Below, in pieces: positions 34,001-41,329 of a stretch of 64,000 bases of DNA (position 1 is its first letter; every line of letters starts with the position of its first letter). Made by a program: the position numbers and the translations under genes. The stretch covers positions 904,001-968,000 of the forward strand of contig NZ_CP083376.1 in assembly GCF_020042665.1 (NCBI RefSeq), written 5' to 3'. This DNA comes from Pseudoxanthomonas sp. X-1. GTDB lineage: Bacteria; Pseudomonadota; Gammaproteobacteria; Xanthomonadales; Xanthomonadaceae. The notes under the pieces were generated by a model. That model saw only the letters and a program-made list of their open reading frames with translations. It did no database searches and was not told the DNA's origin.

Positions 34001-34871
34001 TCGTGGGACGGGCAATTACACCTACACCGCCCGAGCATGCAACAACGTCGGGTGCGGGCCGTGGAGTGCCGGCGCCACAGTCGCGGTGGCGATCCCGACG
34101 CCGCCATCGGGTGCGCCCACTGTCAGCGTTCCCGGCTCGAGCAGCACAGGGTCCTACACTGTTTCGTGGAGTGCGGTCGGCAACGCTTCTTCCTATGAGC
34201 TGCAGGAGAACGGCGGCACTATCTATGGCGGTGGTGCCCTCTCATTGAACGTCAATGGTCGCAGCACAGGCAGCTATAGCTATATCGTCCGAGCCTGCAA
34301 CAACGTGGGCTGCGGGCCTTGGAGCTCATCCGCCATCACGCAGGTGCTCTTGCCGCCTGCCGACGCCCCATCGCTGAACGCTCCAGCAAGCAGCAACACC
34401 GGGAGCTACAGCATCTCATGGAGTGAGGTGAGCTCTGCTACGGGTTACGAGCTCCAGGAGAACGGCTCTGTTGTGCAGAACAGTTCTACTACGTCCTACT
34501 CCGCGAACGGAAAGGGCGCTGGAAACTATCAATATCAAGTCCGTGCCTGCAACTCCGCCGGTTGTGGCGGCTGGAGCAATGTGGGAACCACGGTGGTTAC
34601 GCTAGTGCCCCCGACGCCTACAGGTCTGGGCGCTACGATAGAAACGATAAGCTATAAGCAGAAGAGGTTCACTGCCTGGTGGGATGCCTCGTCTGGGGCG
34701 ACGAGCTATCAGCTGATCGGCTATATGACCTATAACGGCCCGGCGCTTTCGACGAGTGTGGTCAAGAACATGAGCGAATATCCTACTCCTAATCCCCAGT
34801 ACCAGGTTAGGGCTTGTAATGCACAGGGTTGCTCACCTTATTCGCAAGTTGTGTATTCGGGTCAGGAATAG
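31059..34871 (+). CDS. RHS system, middle secreted polypeptide (YD barrel plus six FN3-like domains)
   Basis: The 1270-aa protein has its own signal peptide (LGAGIALAILLPSPLLAQ). Residues ~30-740 are YD/RHS repeats forming the barrel strip, for example YGYDAMGRINLITYP, FTYDHDGRVTFASYP, FDYGNRLRSVPNKESYRYDASGRRV. It lacks the RHS core motif. After YVYLGGSLVARVSN the C-terminus is six tandem domains of ~85 residues, each with SYxISWxxVxxATSYELQENG and RACNxxGCGxWS, resembling fibronectin type III. Domains 2-5 are so alike at DNA level that they look recently duplicated. It begins 35 bp after the N-terminal piece and ends 15 bp before the tip gene. Confidence 0.85.
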   Translation: MLRKLGAGIALAILLPSPLLAQNHTRLREIGYHDDFSKWVIGQVAQESVNGVISKEFSFNANSQITTSKAFGKLQQTLTYNADGTLATVKDGNNNTTTFSNWKRGIPQTMSFADGSAMSAQVDDNGWITAVVDQTGARTCYGYDAMGRINLITYPSESAANTCDSSKWYTTSQSFVAVAGSEFGLPAGHWRQTITTGNAVKVSYYDAFWRPVVVQQYDAGNQAATTSLQRFTYDHDGRVTFASYPGTSLSTTGTWTTYDALGRVTSVGQDTELNPSLQLTTTSYLSGGRVQVTNPRGQSTVISYMAYDQPSTDWPVKIESPESTVTEIARDIFGKPTAITRRNGDGSQSVTRQYVYAWDQSLCKSIEPESGATVYFNDDAGNLLWSATGLSLPSASDCNFAEAQSSGRVVNRTYDARNLLATLSFPDGRGNQSWTYYPDGKPHQVTTNNANGGDTVVNTYSYNNRRLLIGEGMTQTGVGTALSIGYGYDAYGTLATHTYPSGLTVSYAPNALGQPTQAGAFATGVSYYPNGAIKQFTYGNGVVHSMTQNARQLPTRSTDTGGGAVIDMAYGFDPNGNIDAVSDYVDGRQTRNMTYDGLDRLLTAQSIMFSGDNQAAFTYDALDNLKTFKVGAVSNYVYAYNAKQQLETVSNAGSGSAVIGLGYDAQGNLANKNGQTYAFDYGNRLRSVPNKESYRYDASGRRVLSVASNGNIYSLYGQDGVLRYQQNQRTNRRYEYVYLGGSLVARVSNVQSVGTATASVPASNGTGAYTVSWTAVTDATTYTLQEKVGSAGAWTTVYNGSTTSYGASGKGTSVYSYRVQACAGSTCGGWSNEATVAVTLPSAPSAAPSVSAPASSSNGAYSISWTSVNTATSYEVTENGSGLYSGGGLSTSVSGRGTANYTYAARACNSVGCGPWSAGATVAVTIPTPPSGAPAVSAPGSSSTGSYTVSWSAVGNASSYELQENGNTFYSGGSLSAAISGRGTGNYTYTARACNNVGCGPWSAGATVAVAIPTPPSGAPTVSVPGSSSTGSYTVSWSAVGNASSYELQENGGTIYGGGALSLNVNGRSTGSYSYIVRACNNVGCGPWSSSAITQVLLPPADAPSLNAPASSNTGSYSISWSEVSSATGYELQENGSVVQNSSTTSYSANGKGAGNYQYQVRACNSAGCGGWSNVGTTVVTLVPPTPTGLGATIETISYKQKRFTAWWDASSGATSYQLIGYMTYNGPALSTSVVKNMSEYPTPNPQYQVRACNAQGCSPYSQVVYSGQE
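33313..34610 (+). repeat. Tandem coding repeats for FN3-like domains
   Basis: About 250-bp units encode the six FN3-like domains. Units 3 and 4 (about 33840-34340) are nearly identical in long blocks, for example around TCGTGGAGCGCCGTTGGCAA and its partner. Such a tract can gain or lose units by recombination. Confidence 0.7.
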
Positions 34872-34886
34872 CTAAGGGGAATGGGC

Positions 34887-35834
34887 ATGACTCCTGCATC
34901 GAGACATACGAAGATTTTCCTGAAAATTTTGCTTTCAATGTTTTTTGCGTTTGATGCATTATCTCAAACCGTTGAATACATCCACACCGACGCGTTAGGC
35001 AGCCCCATCGCGGTCACGAACGCCAATCAGCAGGTGATAGAGCGTAGCGAGTACGCGCCGTACGGCGATCTGCTCAACCGACCCGATACAGATGGCCCTG
35101 GATACACCGGGCATGTGCTGGATGCTGCCACGGGCATGAACTACATGCAGCAGCGCTATTACGACCCGCAGCTCGGTGTGTTCCTTAGCGTTGATCCAGT
35201 GAGGGCTTACGAAAGGCCAGTCACAAACTTCAACCGTTACGCATACGCGTTCAATAGCCCGTATAAGTTCACCGATCCGGATGGGCGAAACGGTGTCACC
35301 TTTGTTGGTGGAGTGATCACCGAAAGCTGGAATGCACTTAACGGCCGTGGGTTCGACGGCGATATGGTGATGGGGGCGTTAAAGGATGGATATGACGGCG
35401 AAGGTGATGGATTCGCGCAGGCAGCTTTCGACGATGCAACAGCATTCGTTCCAGCCGGCGCGATCGCGGGTAGTGCAGTCAGGCTGACACGGATAGCGAG
35501 AGCAGCAATCCAGGCGGAAAGGCTGGCTAATTTCTCACGTTTAAGAACTGCGGCTACATCTGCTCAGCAAGCATATAAGGGAAGCACTATAATTGGACAT
35601 TCGCTTTCCAAGCACGCTGGGCGCAATCCTGGCATATGGGGGAAGATGTCTGGTTCCATGAAAACTTGGAATGCTCAGGCTATGAAGCATTTTCGTGAAA
35701 TCGTCAAGGGGCCAGGCAAGTTCGAAGAAGTCGCGAACAAGGATGGTGCAAAGTTCCTTGAGAAAACTTTGGAAGACGGAAGAGGAGTCCGGCTCAATAT
35801 GGACGGCACGTTCAAAGGATTTATCGACAAATGA
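34887..35834 (+). CDS. RHS core/tip polypeptide with C-terminal toxin domain
   Basis: The 315-aa protein is preceded by AAGGGGA six bases before the ATG at 34887. It has an export-like hydrophobic head (FLKILLSMFFAFDALSQ), then the RHS core: VEYIHTDALGSPIAVTNANQ, RSEYAPYGDLL, GYTGHVLDAATGMNYMQQRY, YDPQLGVFLSVDP, and NRYAYAFNSPYKFTDPDG. The variable tip begins after DPDGRN (residue ~132). Its end, GHSLSKHAGRNPGIWGKMSG then LEDGRGVRLNMDGTFKGFI, resembles small nuclease-type toxin domains with a conserved His-Lys-His region, possibly of the BECR RNase class (inference). The stop overlaps the start of an immunity gene by ATGA. Confidence 0.85.
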   Translation: MTPASRHTKIFLKILLSMFFAFDALSQTVEYIHTDALGSPIAVTNANQQVIERSEYAPYGDLLNRPDTDGPGYTGHVLDAATGMNYMQQRYYDPQLGVFLSVDPVRAYERPVTNFNRYAYAFNSPYKFTDPDGRNGVTFVGGVITESWNALNGRGFDGDMVMGALKDGYDGEGDGFAQAAFDDATAFVPAGAIAGSAVRLTRIARAAIQAERLANFSRLRTAATSAQQAYKGSTIIGHSLSKHAGRNPGIWGKMSGSMKTWNAQAMKHFREIVKGPGKFEEVANKDGAKFLEKTLEDGRGVRLNMDGTFKGFIDK

Positions 35835-36304
35835 GCAATCTTATCGAGCTCGCTTTCGAAGGTGTTCCGAGCGCACGATTGAATGATTTCATAGGTGTTC
35901 TAGTAAATGACTCCTCGGTCCTTTCAGTGGATGTGAGCGAGGTGGATGGAGTCTTGGCGAAATGGGATGGCGACGTCGAAAAGATCATGAGCGCTATTTC
36001 GTCTGCTTCTGCCATGGTTTCTTTGAATCTGGACAGGGTGGACTGGCCGCAGCTGGCAATCCTACGGACGCATCTTCAGGTCGTTAGGTACGATGGTCGG
36101 TATGATGTGATGTTGTCCTTTACGGATAGTGACATTTCCTGCAAAGGCTCTGTTGCGCCGATCGAGGCTCTTCACGCTTGTGCGGTTGAGTTCTTGACTA
36201 TTTCTGGCGGCGAGAATGTCTACTGTGGATATGAGCCAGCGCACGACAAAAAGACAAGGTTCTTCACTAACAACTGCAAAGGTCCGCTGCTTGATTTTTG
36301 GTAG
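35831..36304 (+). CDS. Cognate immunity protein candidate
   Basis: The 157-aa acidic, soluble protein has no signal peptide or membrane segment, so it acts in the cytoplasm. It overlaps the toxin-tip gene by four bases (ATGA), giving translational coupling. Visible features are VLSVDVSEVDGVLAKWDGD and SCKGSVAPIEALHACAVEFL. The sequence matches no family I know. Position, size, charge and orientation are typical of immunity genes after RHS tips; a cytoplasmic immunity protein implies that the toxin acts in the cytoplasm. Confidence 0.72.
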   Translation: MSNLIELAFEGVPSARLNDFIGVLVNDSSVLSVDVSEVDGVLAKWDGDVEKIMSAISSASAMVSLNLDRVDWPQLAILRTHLQVVRYDGRYDVMLSFTDSDISCKGSVAPIEALHACAVEFLTISGGENVYCGYEPAHDKKTRFFTNNCKGPLLDFW

Positions 36305-36739
36305 CGTGCGAGTACGACGAAAGAAGAGGACGGATGCGATTGACTCTCGCTCATAAAATTTTGGTTAACTTGGTGGCCGAGAGGGTCGGCGCCTCGCGTA
36401 AATGGCGCTTAGCCCGGGCCTTGGACTTGCCTTAGCTACCAGCAGTCGCAGCTCGAGGTCCATGACAGCTTTACAGCCTACGTCAGAGATCGGAGCACTT
36501 GGGCACTTGGGAAGAGGGACTACTACCAAGGGGCTACAGATGGGGCGTACGGAAGATCATGTGGACGCTGGGCCCTTGTTGCGCGACGTCATTGCGGTAA
36601 GGCGTGGCATTGCCTGGGCCGTCATGCTGGCGATAGCGACCGTTTCGCAAGCGGGGTTTGGCTCGGAGCCGCCTCGGGCAGCCTTATAAAGGCAAGATTC
36701 GTGTGACTTTGGCCTAAGTAAGTGACCGGAGGCAGCACA
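36305..36739 (+). other. Gene-poor stretch with a decayed frame
   Basis: No intact gene is seen. A frame without stops from 36413 to 36706 encodes SQLEVHDSFTAYVRDRSTW and KRDYYQGATDGAYGR without a start codon. It may be a remnant of a displaced toxin tip. The last bases hold the GGAGG site of the next gene. Confidence 0.35.
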
Positions 36740-37045
36740 ATGCAAAATGACCAGCGCATCGCTGACTTTCGTAGACGGAGAGATAAGGCGCTAAAAGCGG
36801 AGAAGAATGACATTCTCCGTGGTGAGCATGGTCCTAAAATTGTGCAGGCATTAAGCGCTGCGACTAAATCCAACTTGAGTATTGAGAGCTTTGATGCTGG
36901 TAGAGTTCCACCCTTTTCAGTGGACTGGAATGGCAAGTTGCAGGATGCTGGTGGGCTAGTTAAGGCTCATGTTAGTGGGGGAAAGTCCGGGACTTGCTTT
37001 TTTGCATGGAGCGCCGGAGTTTATATGCTAATGGATATATTGTAG
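36740..37045 (+). CDS. Small hypothetical protein of the RHS island
   Basis: The 101-aa protein starts after GGAGG (36728-36732). It has a basic N-terminal helix (DFRRRRDKALKAEKNDIL) and a mixed C-terminus ending in FFAWSAGVYMLMDIL. No signal peptide. Between an RHS toxin-immunity pair and a displaced tip it could be an orphan immunity gene left from a former tip, but that is only positional inference. Confidence 0.45.
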   Translation: MQNDQRIADFRRRRDKALKAEKNDILRGEHGPKIVQALSAATKSNLSIESFDAGRVPPFSVDWNGKLQDAGGLVKAHVSGGKSGTCFFAWSAGVYMLMDIL

Positions 37046-37111
37046 TTCTAAATAATTATTATCTTGGGCTCTCTCTCTTGTGACTGGTTTGAGTCTGCAG
37101 AGAATGGTTGA

Positions 37112-37777
37112 TTCCGCCCAAAGATCAGAAGATTCGGTAACTTCAATCGGTATTGGTACGCAAACAACAATCCCTATCGATTTACTGACCCTGACGGTCG
37201 GTTATCGCGGGGTACAGGGTTCACTGACAAGCAGTGGAACAGGCTTGACCGCGCACAACAGCGAGCTGCGACGAATTTGGAGAAAGCAGCGGCGAAGATC
37301 ACTAATGCAATTTCGACCGGGAAAGGCTTGAACGGGGTCACGAAGGCATTCGAAAGCAACTTTGGGAAAGGTTCTGGAACGGCGGCGAACATGACAAAGG
37401 TTGCCGGTGATATGTCGAGTATGGCGAGCGCACTTCGCGACACAAGCGCGAATGCAATCCCTGCAAATGCGATGACGTCTCAGCAGTTGAGTGCGGCGTA
37501 CCCTGGCATAGGGGCAGGAACGTTGGCGGGCGTGCCGACCAGCGGGCCAACGCAAGTCATCGTGAATGTCAGCCACCCCGGTTTTAACAGCCAATCGACG
37601 CTTTCTTGGGGTTTGGGGCATGAAACGGGTCATGCTGTGCTTGGCTACAAAGACCAAGTGTTCAACGGATTTAAGGCTTATAAGTTCGGTGGGCCAGATG
37701 AGCAAAACAGTTTCCAGAATTTGCCTAGCACGCAACGCCTAACTAACCCAGATCACTTGATGGATTTTGCGCAATGA
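37112..37777 (+). pseudogene. Displaced RHS tip with HETGH metallopeptidase-like toxin
   Basis: From 37112 the frame reads an RHS core end, NFNRYWYANNNPYRFTDPDG, without the upstream core; it is preceded by an in-frame stop (37109-37111), so it lacks a normal start. An internal ATG at 37277 could give 166 aa. The tip has helices (NLEKAAAKITNAISTGK) and ends with STLSWGLGHETGHAVLGYKD, where HETGH is a zincin-type HExxH site, plus a late Asp/Glu-rich region. It is an orphan C-terminal cassette that could be recombined onto the active RHS gene upstream. Its stop overlaps the next gene by ATGA. Confidence 0.7.
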
Positions 37778-38229
37778 GCCAATTGCTTACCTTCGTTCGT
37801 ATGGCAAGCACAGCGCTACTGCTGACAGCATCTGCTGCTTGTTCGCAGTCAGTCACACGTCCGACTCAGGATCGGTATACGTTGCAGATTAACGACAACA
37901 TTGCCGAGCGTCGGTTCGACATGGTGCTTAAATCGAACGATACGAAGCCTCTATGTCTATCAATCGAAGCATGGCCTAGCAGCACTGGAAAGTTCCCCAC
38001 GGAGAATGCTGCCGTGACATTGAAGACTACCCAAGGAATCTTGCCGGTTCGTAGTGAGTTGCAAAGCGCCTATTGCCCTGGCGGTTGTGGTGAGCACCGT
38101 ATAGAACCGAAAGGCGAGTTGCGCGGCTTCATTGCCTATGAAGCGTTTGATGATCCAACCAAGTTAGCTGCGGACCAGATCAAGCAGCTTCAGTTCTCGG
38201 TAATACCGTCTTATTGCCGGAGGCAATGA
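37774..38229 (+). CDS. Lipoprotein immunity candidate for the HETGH tip
   Basis: The 151-aa protein has a lipoprotein signal (MASTALLLTASAACS), so the mature protein probably sits in the periplasm. The body is beta-rich (RYTLQINDNIAERRFDMVLK) with paired cysteines (SAYCPGGCGEHR and SYCRRQ). The ATGA overlap couples it to the displaced tip. A periplasmic immunity protein suggests that the tip acts in the periplasm, consistent with a secreted peptidase. A terminator follows at 38279. Confidence 0.65.
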   Translation: MSQLLTFVRMASTALLLTASAACSQSVTRPTQDRYTLQINDNIAERRFDMVLKSNDTKPLCLSIEAWPSSTGKFPTENAAVTLKTTQGILPVRSELQSAYCPGGCGEHRIEPKGELRGFIAYEAFDDPTKLAADQIKQLQFSVIPSYCRRQ

Positions 38230-38278
38230 CAGCCAGCGTAGTGCGGAAACGTAATCCGGGATCATGTCGCCACACGCA

Positions 38279-38306
38279 ACAAGGCCCGCATCGCTGCGGG
38301 CTTTGT
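38279..38306 (+). terminator. Terminator-like hairpin after the lipoprotein gene
   Basis: ACAAGGCCCGCA (38279-38290) pairs with TGCGGGCTTTGT (38295-38306) with one wobble and a 4-nt loop; the 3' arm carries the short T-run. Between here and 38672 I recognise no gene. Confidence 0.7.
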
Positions 38307-38672
38307 TCGTTGTCGGGTGGTGAGGTTGGTGCCTAGCCCTCGGCTTGCTTCTTAAAAGTGCGCACGAACACCTCAATTACACGGTATGACGCAGGTGTTA
38401 ACTCGTCTTCAACCGAATCAATAGCTTATCCTGTACTTGTGATACGTGGGTATGACCGCTCTTATCGGCCGCCGCGAAAAATCCCAACGCAGCCAAGGGC
38501 TTATGAACCCGCTAGGGTGCGTATGGTGTATGGGCTTCTGAGGGTTAAGGAAAACGGGAAAAATCGGGCCCGCTATTGCCGCTCCAACTAGCCGCGATGC
38601 AGAAGGTCATTCCTTCATCCAATTAGCTGGAAACGACATGCCCAATTACCGAAGCCAGCCACCGAACAGCAA

Positions 38673-38921
38673 ATGGCCGAACGCCTGGACGAGCTGGCCA
38701 ATGCCATCGCCATCAGCGAATCGGAAGGCGCGGTGATGACGCCGGGCATGCAGGCGCTATTAGGTCGCTATGCGTTGGGCGAGATCAGCGGCTCTGTAAA
38801 TGGCGAGGCAATATCCATCGGTGAAGGGTGGGCAATACCGCAAGCCGTTCCTGTCCTGTCCGAATACACCAATGATGTCTGGGAAGGCCACAACCAACGG
38901 AACATCGACGATGCAAAATAA
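38673..38921 (+). CDS. VbhA-antitoxin-like small protein, possibly a remnant
   Basis: The 82-aa frame begins MAERLDELANAIAISESEG and has MQALLGRYALGEISG, the pattern of VbhA-type antitoxins (helix with S/TxxxEG near the Fic-inhibiting position, then a GEIS turn). No Fic toxin gene follows. The frame is open upstream without a better start and there is no Shine-Dalgarno sequence, so it may be a truncated relic. Its end overlaps the next frame. Confidence 0.4.
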   Translation: MAERLDELANAIAISESEGAVMTPGMQALLGRYALGEISGSVNGEAISIGEGWAIPQAVPVLSEYTNDVWEGHNQRNIDDAK

Positions 38922-39289
38922 GAAGCTATTCCGAATCCTTGCCGTGATTGTGATGGCCGCGCTTCTCTTTGTGCCAGCACTCTTGATGACCTTGGCTTGG
39001 GGAGGGTCATTGAATTTGGAGGTGACTGCTGTAGCAATAGCGAGCAGTGTTGCGGTGGCTATCTGGTTGCCTAGGGTGAAGTGGTTAGTTGCCGTTGTTG
39101 CGGCTCTGTTGATTGCTGTCCCACCGTTCCCTTACTGGACAAACTGGGATGAAAGCAGGGGGGCAGTATCTACACTTCTTTCACGGATTCCATTTGGATG
39201 GCGTGCTGGTTATCAGGTTTGGTTTTGCTTTTGCCATTGCTATGCTTATTTTTGCAGCGATGTTCTGGGCAATCGGCAGGCCAAAATAA
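38911..39289 (+). pseudogene. Small membrane protein broken by a frameshift in a G6 run
   Basis: The reading frame starts MQNKKLFRILAVIVMAALLF and has three hydrophobic helices. At 39158-39163 a run of six G moves it out of frame. Skipping one G joins it to YLHFFHGFHLDGVLVIRFG and then AIAMLIFAAMFWAIGRPK, a fourth helix with a proper TAA at 39287-39289. So the gene is one G too long. The unshifted frame instead runs on to 39561 and yields a Cys/Trp-rich, unlikely sequence. A G-run length change could be a sequencing error, a decayed gene or phase variation. Confidence 0.65.
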
Positions 39290-39561
39290 TCAATGGCCTC
39301 GCGCGCATTGATGTGTCTCGACCCGGCGTTAGGACGGTATCGGGTGCAAGCGTGGGAATGTCGGAGGACGCGCTAAAGCGGCTCTATCACGGGCGCCTTA
39401 CGCAACAACCCCATGCCTATGTCGAACCCGATGGACTTTACCTGACGTTGCGGTCGCGGGGAGGCGAGTACGGCATTCGCTTTGAAACCGATGGCAGCGT
39501 GGTGACTGGCTTTTATGCGGGGACGGGAACGGCAATCCAGTACATTGAAGGCTGTCAGTAG
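39290..39561 (+). pseudogene. C-terminal fragment of a secreted protein
   Basis: This stretch reads GLARIDVSRPGVRTVSGASV, then SEDALKRLYHGRLTQQPHAY and FETDGSVVTGFYAGTGTAI, ending IEGCQ. It looks like the last ~90 residues of an exported protein whose 5' part is lost; homologous C-termini usually follow a longer lipoprotein or beta-rich domain. It is in frame with the frameshifted upstream gene only by accident. It marks the right edge of the decayed island, next to the esterase gene. Confidence 0.5.
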
Positions 39562-39648
39562 CAGGCCCATCGCTGCTGGCGATCACCGAGCGAAAAAAGC
39601 GGCACGTCCTCGCGGAAGCGCCGTCCCGATGCCGACTGCGTCGCGAGC

Positions 39649-41262
39649 CTACTGACCCGGCCGCGCCACCGCGTACATTTCCCTGGTGATCTGTTTGAGC
39701 AGGGCGTCCTCGTCGTCGCCGTCCTGGTACAGGTCGAAGTGGGTGCGGCCTTCGCGGAAACGGACATCGCTCTTGGCGTGCAGGCGATCCAGCACCGCCT
39801 TGAGCCTGCGTGCCGGGCCGTCCAGGTAGAACGTGTCGGCGGTGCCGACGATCACGTGGATCTTGCCGTCCAGGTCGGGCGCCAGCTGTGGCCACTGCGC
39901 GGCCAGGCGCGCGGCGATGTCGTAGTGCGCCGTCCAGTACGCGGCGACCTTGGGATCGACCTGGCCGGTGTCGCGGTCGAACAGCGGCATCGGCGCGCCA
40001 TCGACGCCACGCGGGGAGAACACCGATTCGTACGAGGCCAGCTGCCCGCCGTAGGGGCCCAGCACGCGCTCGATCTTGATCAGATCCTCGGCCGACGCCA
40101 CGACCTTGCCCGCCTCGCGCGCCATCGGGGCCACGCTGCCGTCGGGCAGGCGATACATGTTGGCGTTGGAGGCATAGAGGTCCACGCCGGTGAAGTCGTG
40201 GAAGTCGGTGGGGTCCGGTGAGGTCGACCAGGTGCCGCCGAACAGCTTCGGGTAGCGGGTCTGCAGCCACAGTGTGGCCCAGCCGCCGGACGAATGCCCG
40301 GTGAGGAAGCGACCGGAGGGCTTGCCGTCCATGCGGTACTGTTTTTCCAGGGCCGGGATGAGTTCCTCGGTCAGCGCCGTGCCCCACGGGCCGTTGTTCA
40401 CCGAATCGGCGAACTCGTGCGTGCCGCTGGGGATGGCCTCCTCCAGATAGACCCAGATCATCGCCGGCATCTGCTGGCGCGCCATCGCGTCCCAGGTGGT
40501 CACGATGCTGTCGGCGAAGGCGTCATAGTTGCCGGTGAAGCCGTGGGTCACATAGACGGTGGGATAGCGCGTGGCGGCCTTGGCGTCGTAGCCGGGCGGC
40601 ACCAGCACGCGGGCGCGCAGCCGGATGTCGCGGCCCCAGAACGCGCTCAGCACCGGGCTGGTCATCGAGGCGTCGAAGCTGTGCGCCTTGGCCTGCGGCA
40701 GCGCGGCACGCGCGGCCTCGGGCAGGCGCGGCGACAGCGCCCAGGGGTCGGACGTGTGCGGCACCGTCTGCGCCAGCGACAGGCTGGGCAAGGGCTTGCC
40801 CTGGGCCAGGTTCACCGCGGTGACCGCGCTGACCAGGTCGCCGCCGCTGCGGCCGGTGTAGTTGTAGCTGTGGTCGACATCCAGCACGGCCTGCACCAGG
40901 TAGTCGCCGGACAGGGTAGAGAACGGCGCCGGGAAGGCGATCTGGTCCAGGTCCACGTCCACGCTGCCGCCGCCTTCCAGGTGCGTCACTTCCTGCGCGG
41001 CGATGAACACCGAATGCGGCGCCGACGGATTGCCGTCGACCGCGGTGATCTGGCCGTTCCTGGACGCGGCCCGCACCGAGGCGGGGTCGCTGGCGAAGAC
41101 CAGGAGCCTGCCCGAGGTGGGCGCCGCGCCGGCCGGCAGGGTGATGCGGACGAAGCGGTGCGGTGCCGGCGTGTCCGCCGACGCATCGCGCGCCTGCGTG
41201 ACGGGCGCACAGGCGCTGAAAGCCAGCGCCAGCGAGCCGGCGACTGCAAGACGGTGCAGCAT
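39649..41262 (-). CDS. Secreted alpha/beta-hydrolase (esterase D-like), lipoprotein
   Basis: The 537-aa protein has a lipobox (LALAFSAC). Residues ~30-200 form a beta-sandwich-like N-domain (LLVFASDPASVRAA, DVDLDQIAFPAPFS). The hydrolase domain starts near GRDIRLRARVLVPPGYDAK and has THGFTGNYDAF (oxyanion region), the nucleophile elbow GHSSGG in SGRFLTGHSSGGWATLW, and a late catalytic His in EGRTHFDLYQDG. Such enzymes hydrolyse acyl esters of sugars or siderophores. It precedes no obvious operon partner; the acylase gene upstream is on the same strand, 68 bp away. Confidence 0.85.
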   Translation of the reverse strand: MLHRLAVAGSLALAFSACAPVTQARDASADTPAPHRFVRITLPAGAAPTSGRLLVFASDPASVRAASRNGQITAVDGNPSAPHSVFIAAQEVTHLEGGGSVDVDLDQIAFPAPFSTLSGDYLVQAVLDVDHSYNYTGRSGGDLVSAVTAVNLAQGKPLPSLSLAQTVPHTSDPWALSPRLPEAARAALPQAKAHSFDASMTSPVLSAFWGRDIRLRARVLVPPGYDAKAATRYPTVYVTHGFTGNYDAFADSIVTTWDAMARQQMPAMIWVYLEEAIPSGTHEFADSVNNGPWGTALTEELIPALEKQYRMDGKPSGRFLTGHSSGGWATLWLQTRYPKLFGGTWSTSPDPTDFHDFTGVDLYASNANMYRLPDGSVAPMAREAGKVVASAEDLIKIERVLGPYGGQLASYESVFSPRGVDGAPMPLFDRDTGQVDPKVAAYWTAHYDIAARLAAQWPQLAPDLDGKIHVIVGTADTFYLDGPARRLKAVLDRLHAKSDVRFREGRTHFDLYQDGDDEDALLKQITREMYAVARPGQ

Positions 41263-41329
41263 GAAGATCCCCCTGGGGTTGAAGGTTGCGAGCTTTCAAC
41301 GAACGTAGTGCAGGCGTGCCGCGCGCAGC

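Noticed and set aside
33313..34610. CRISPR-like or satellite repeat
   Set aside because: Units of ~250 bp are in frame and encode FN3-like protein domains.
36402..36689. 95-codon open frame in the RHS island
   Set aside because: Ser/Arg/Gly-rich, no ribosome site, no recognisable protein; the alternative frame in the same place looks more like a relic.
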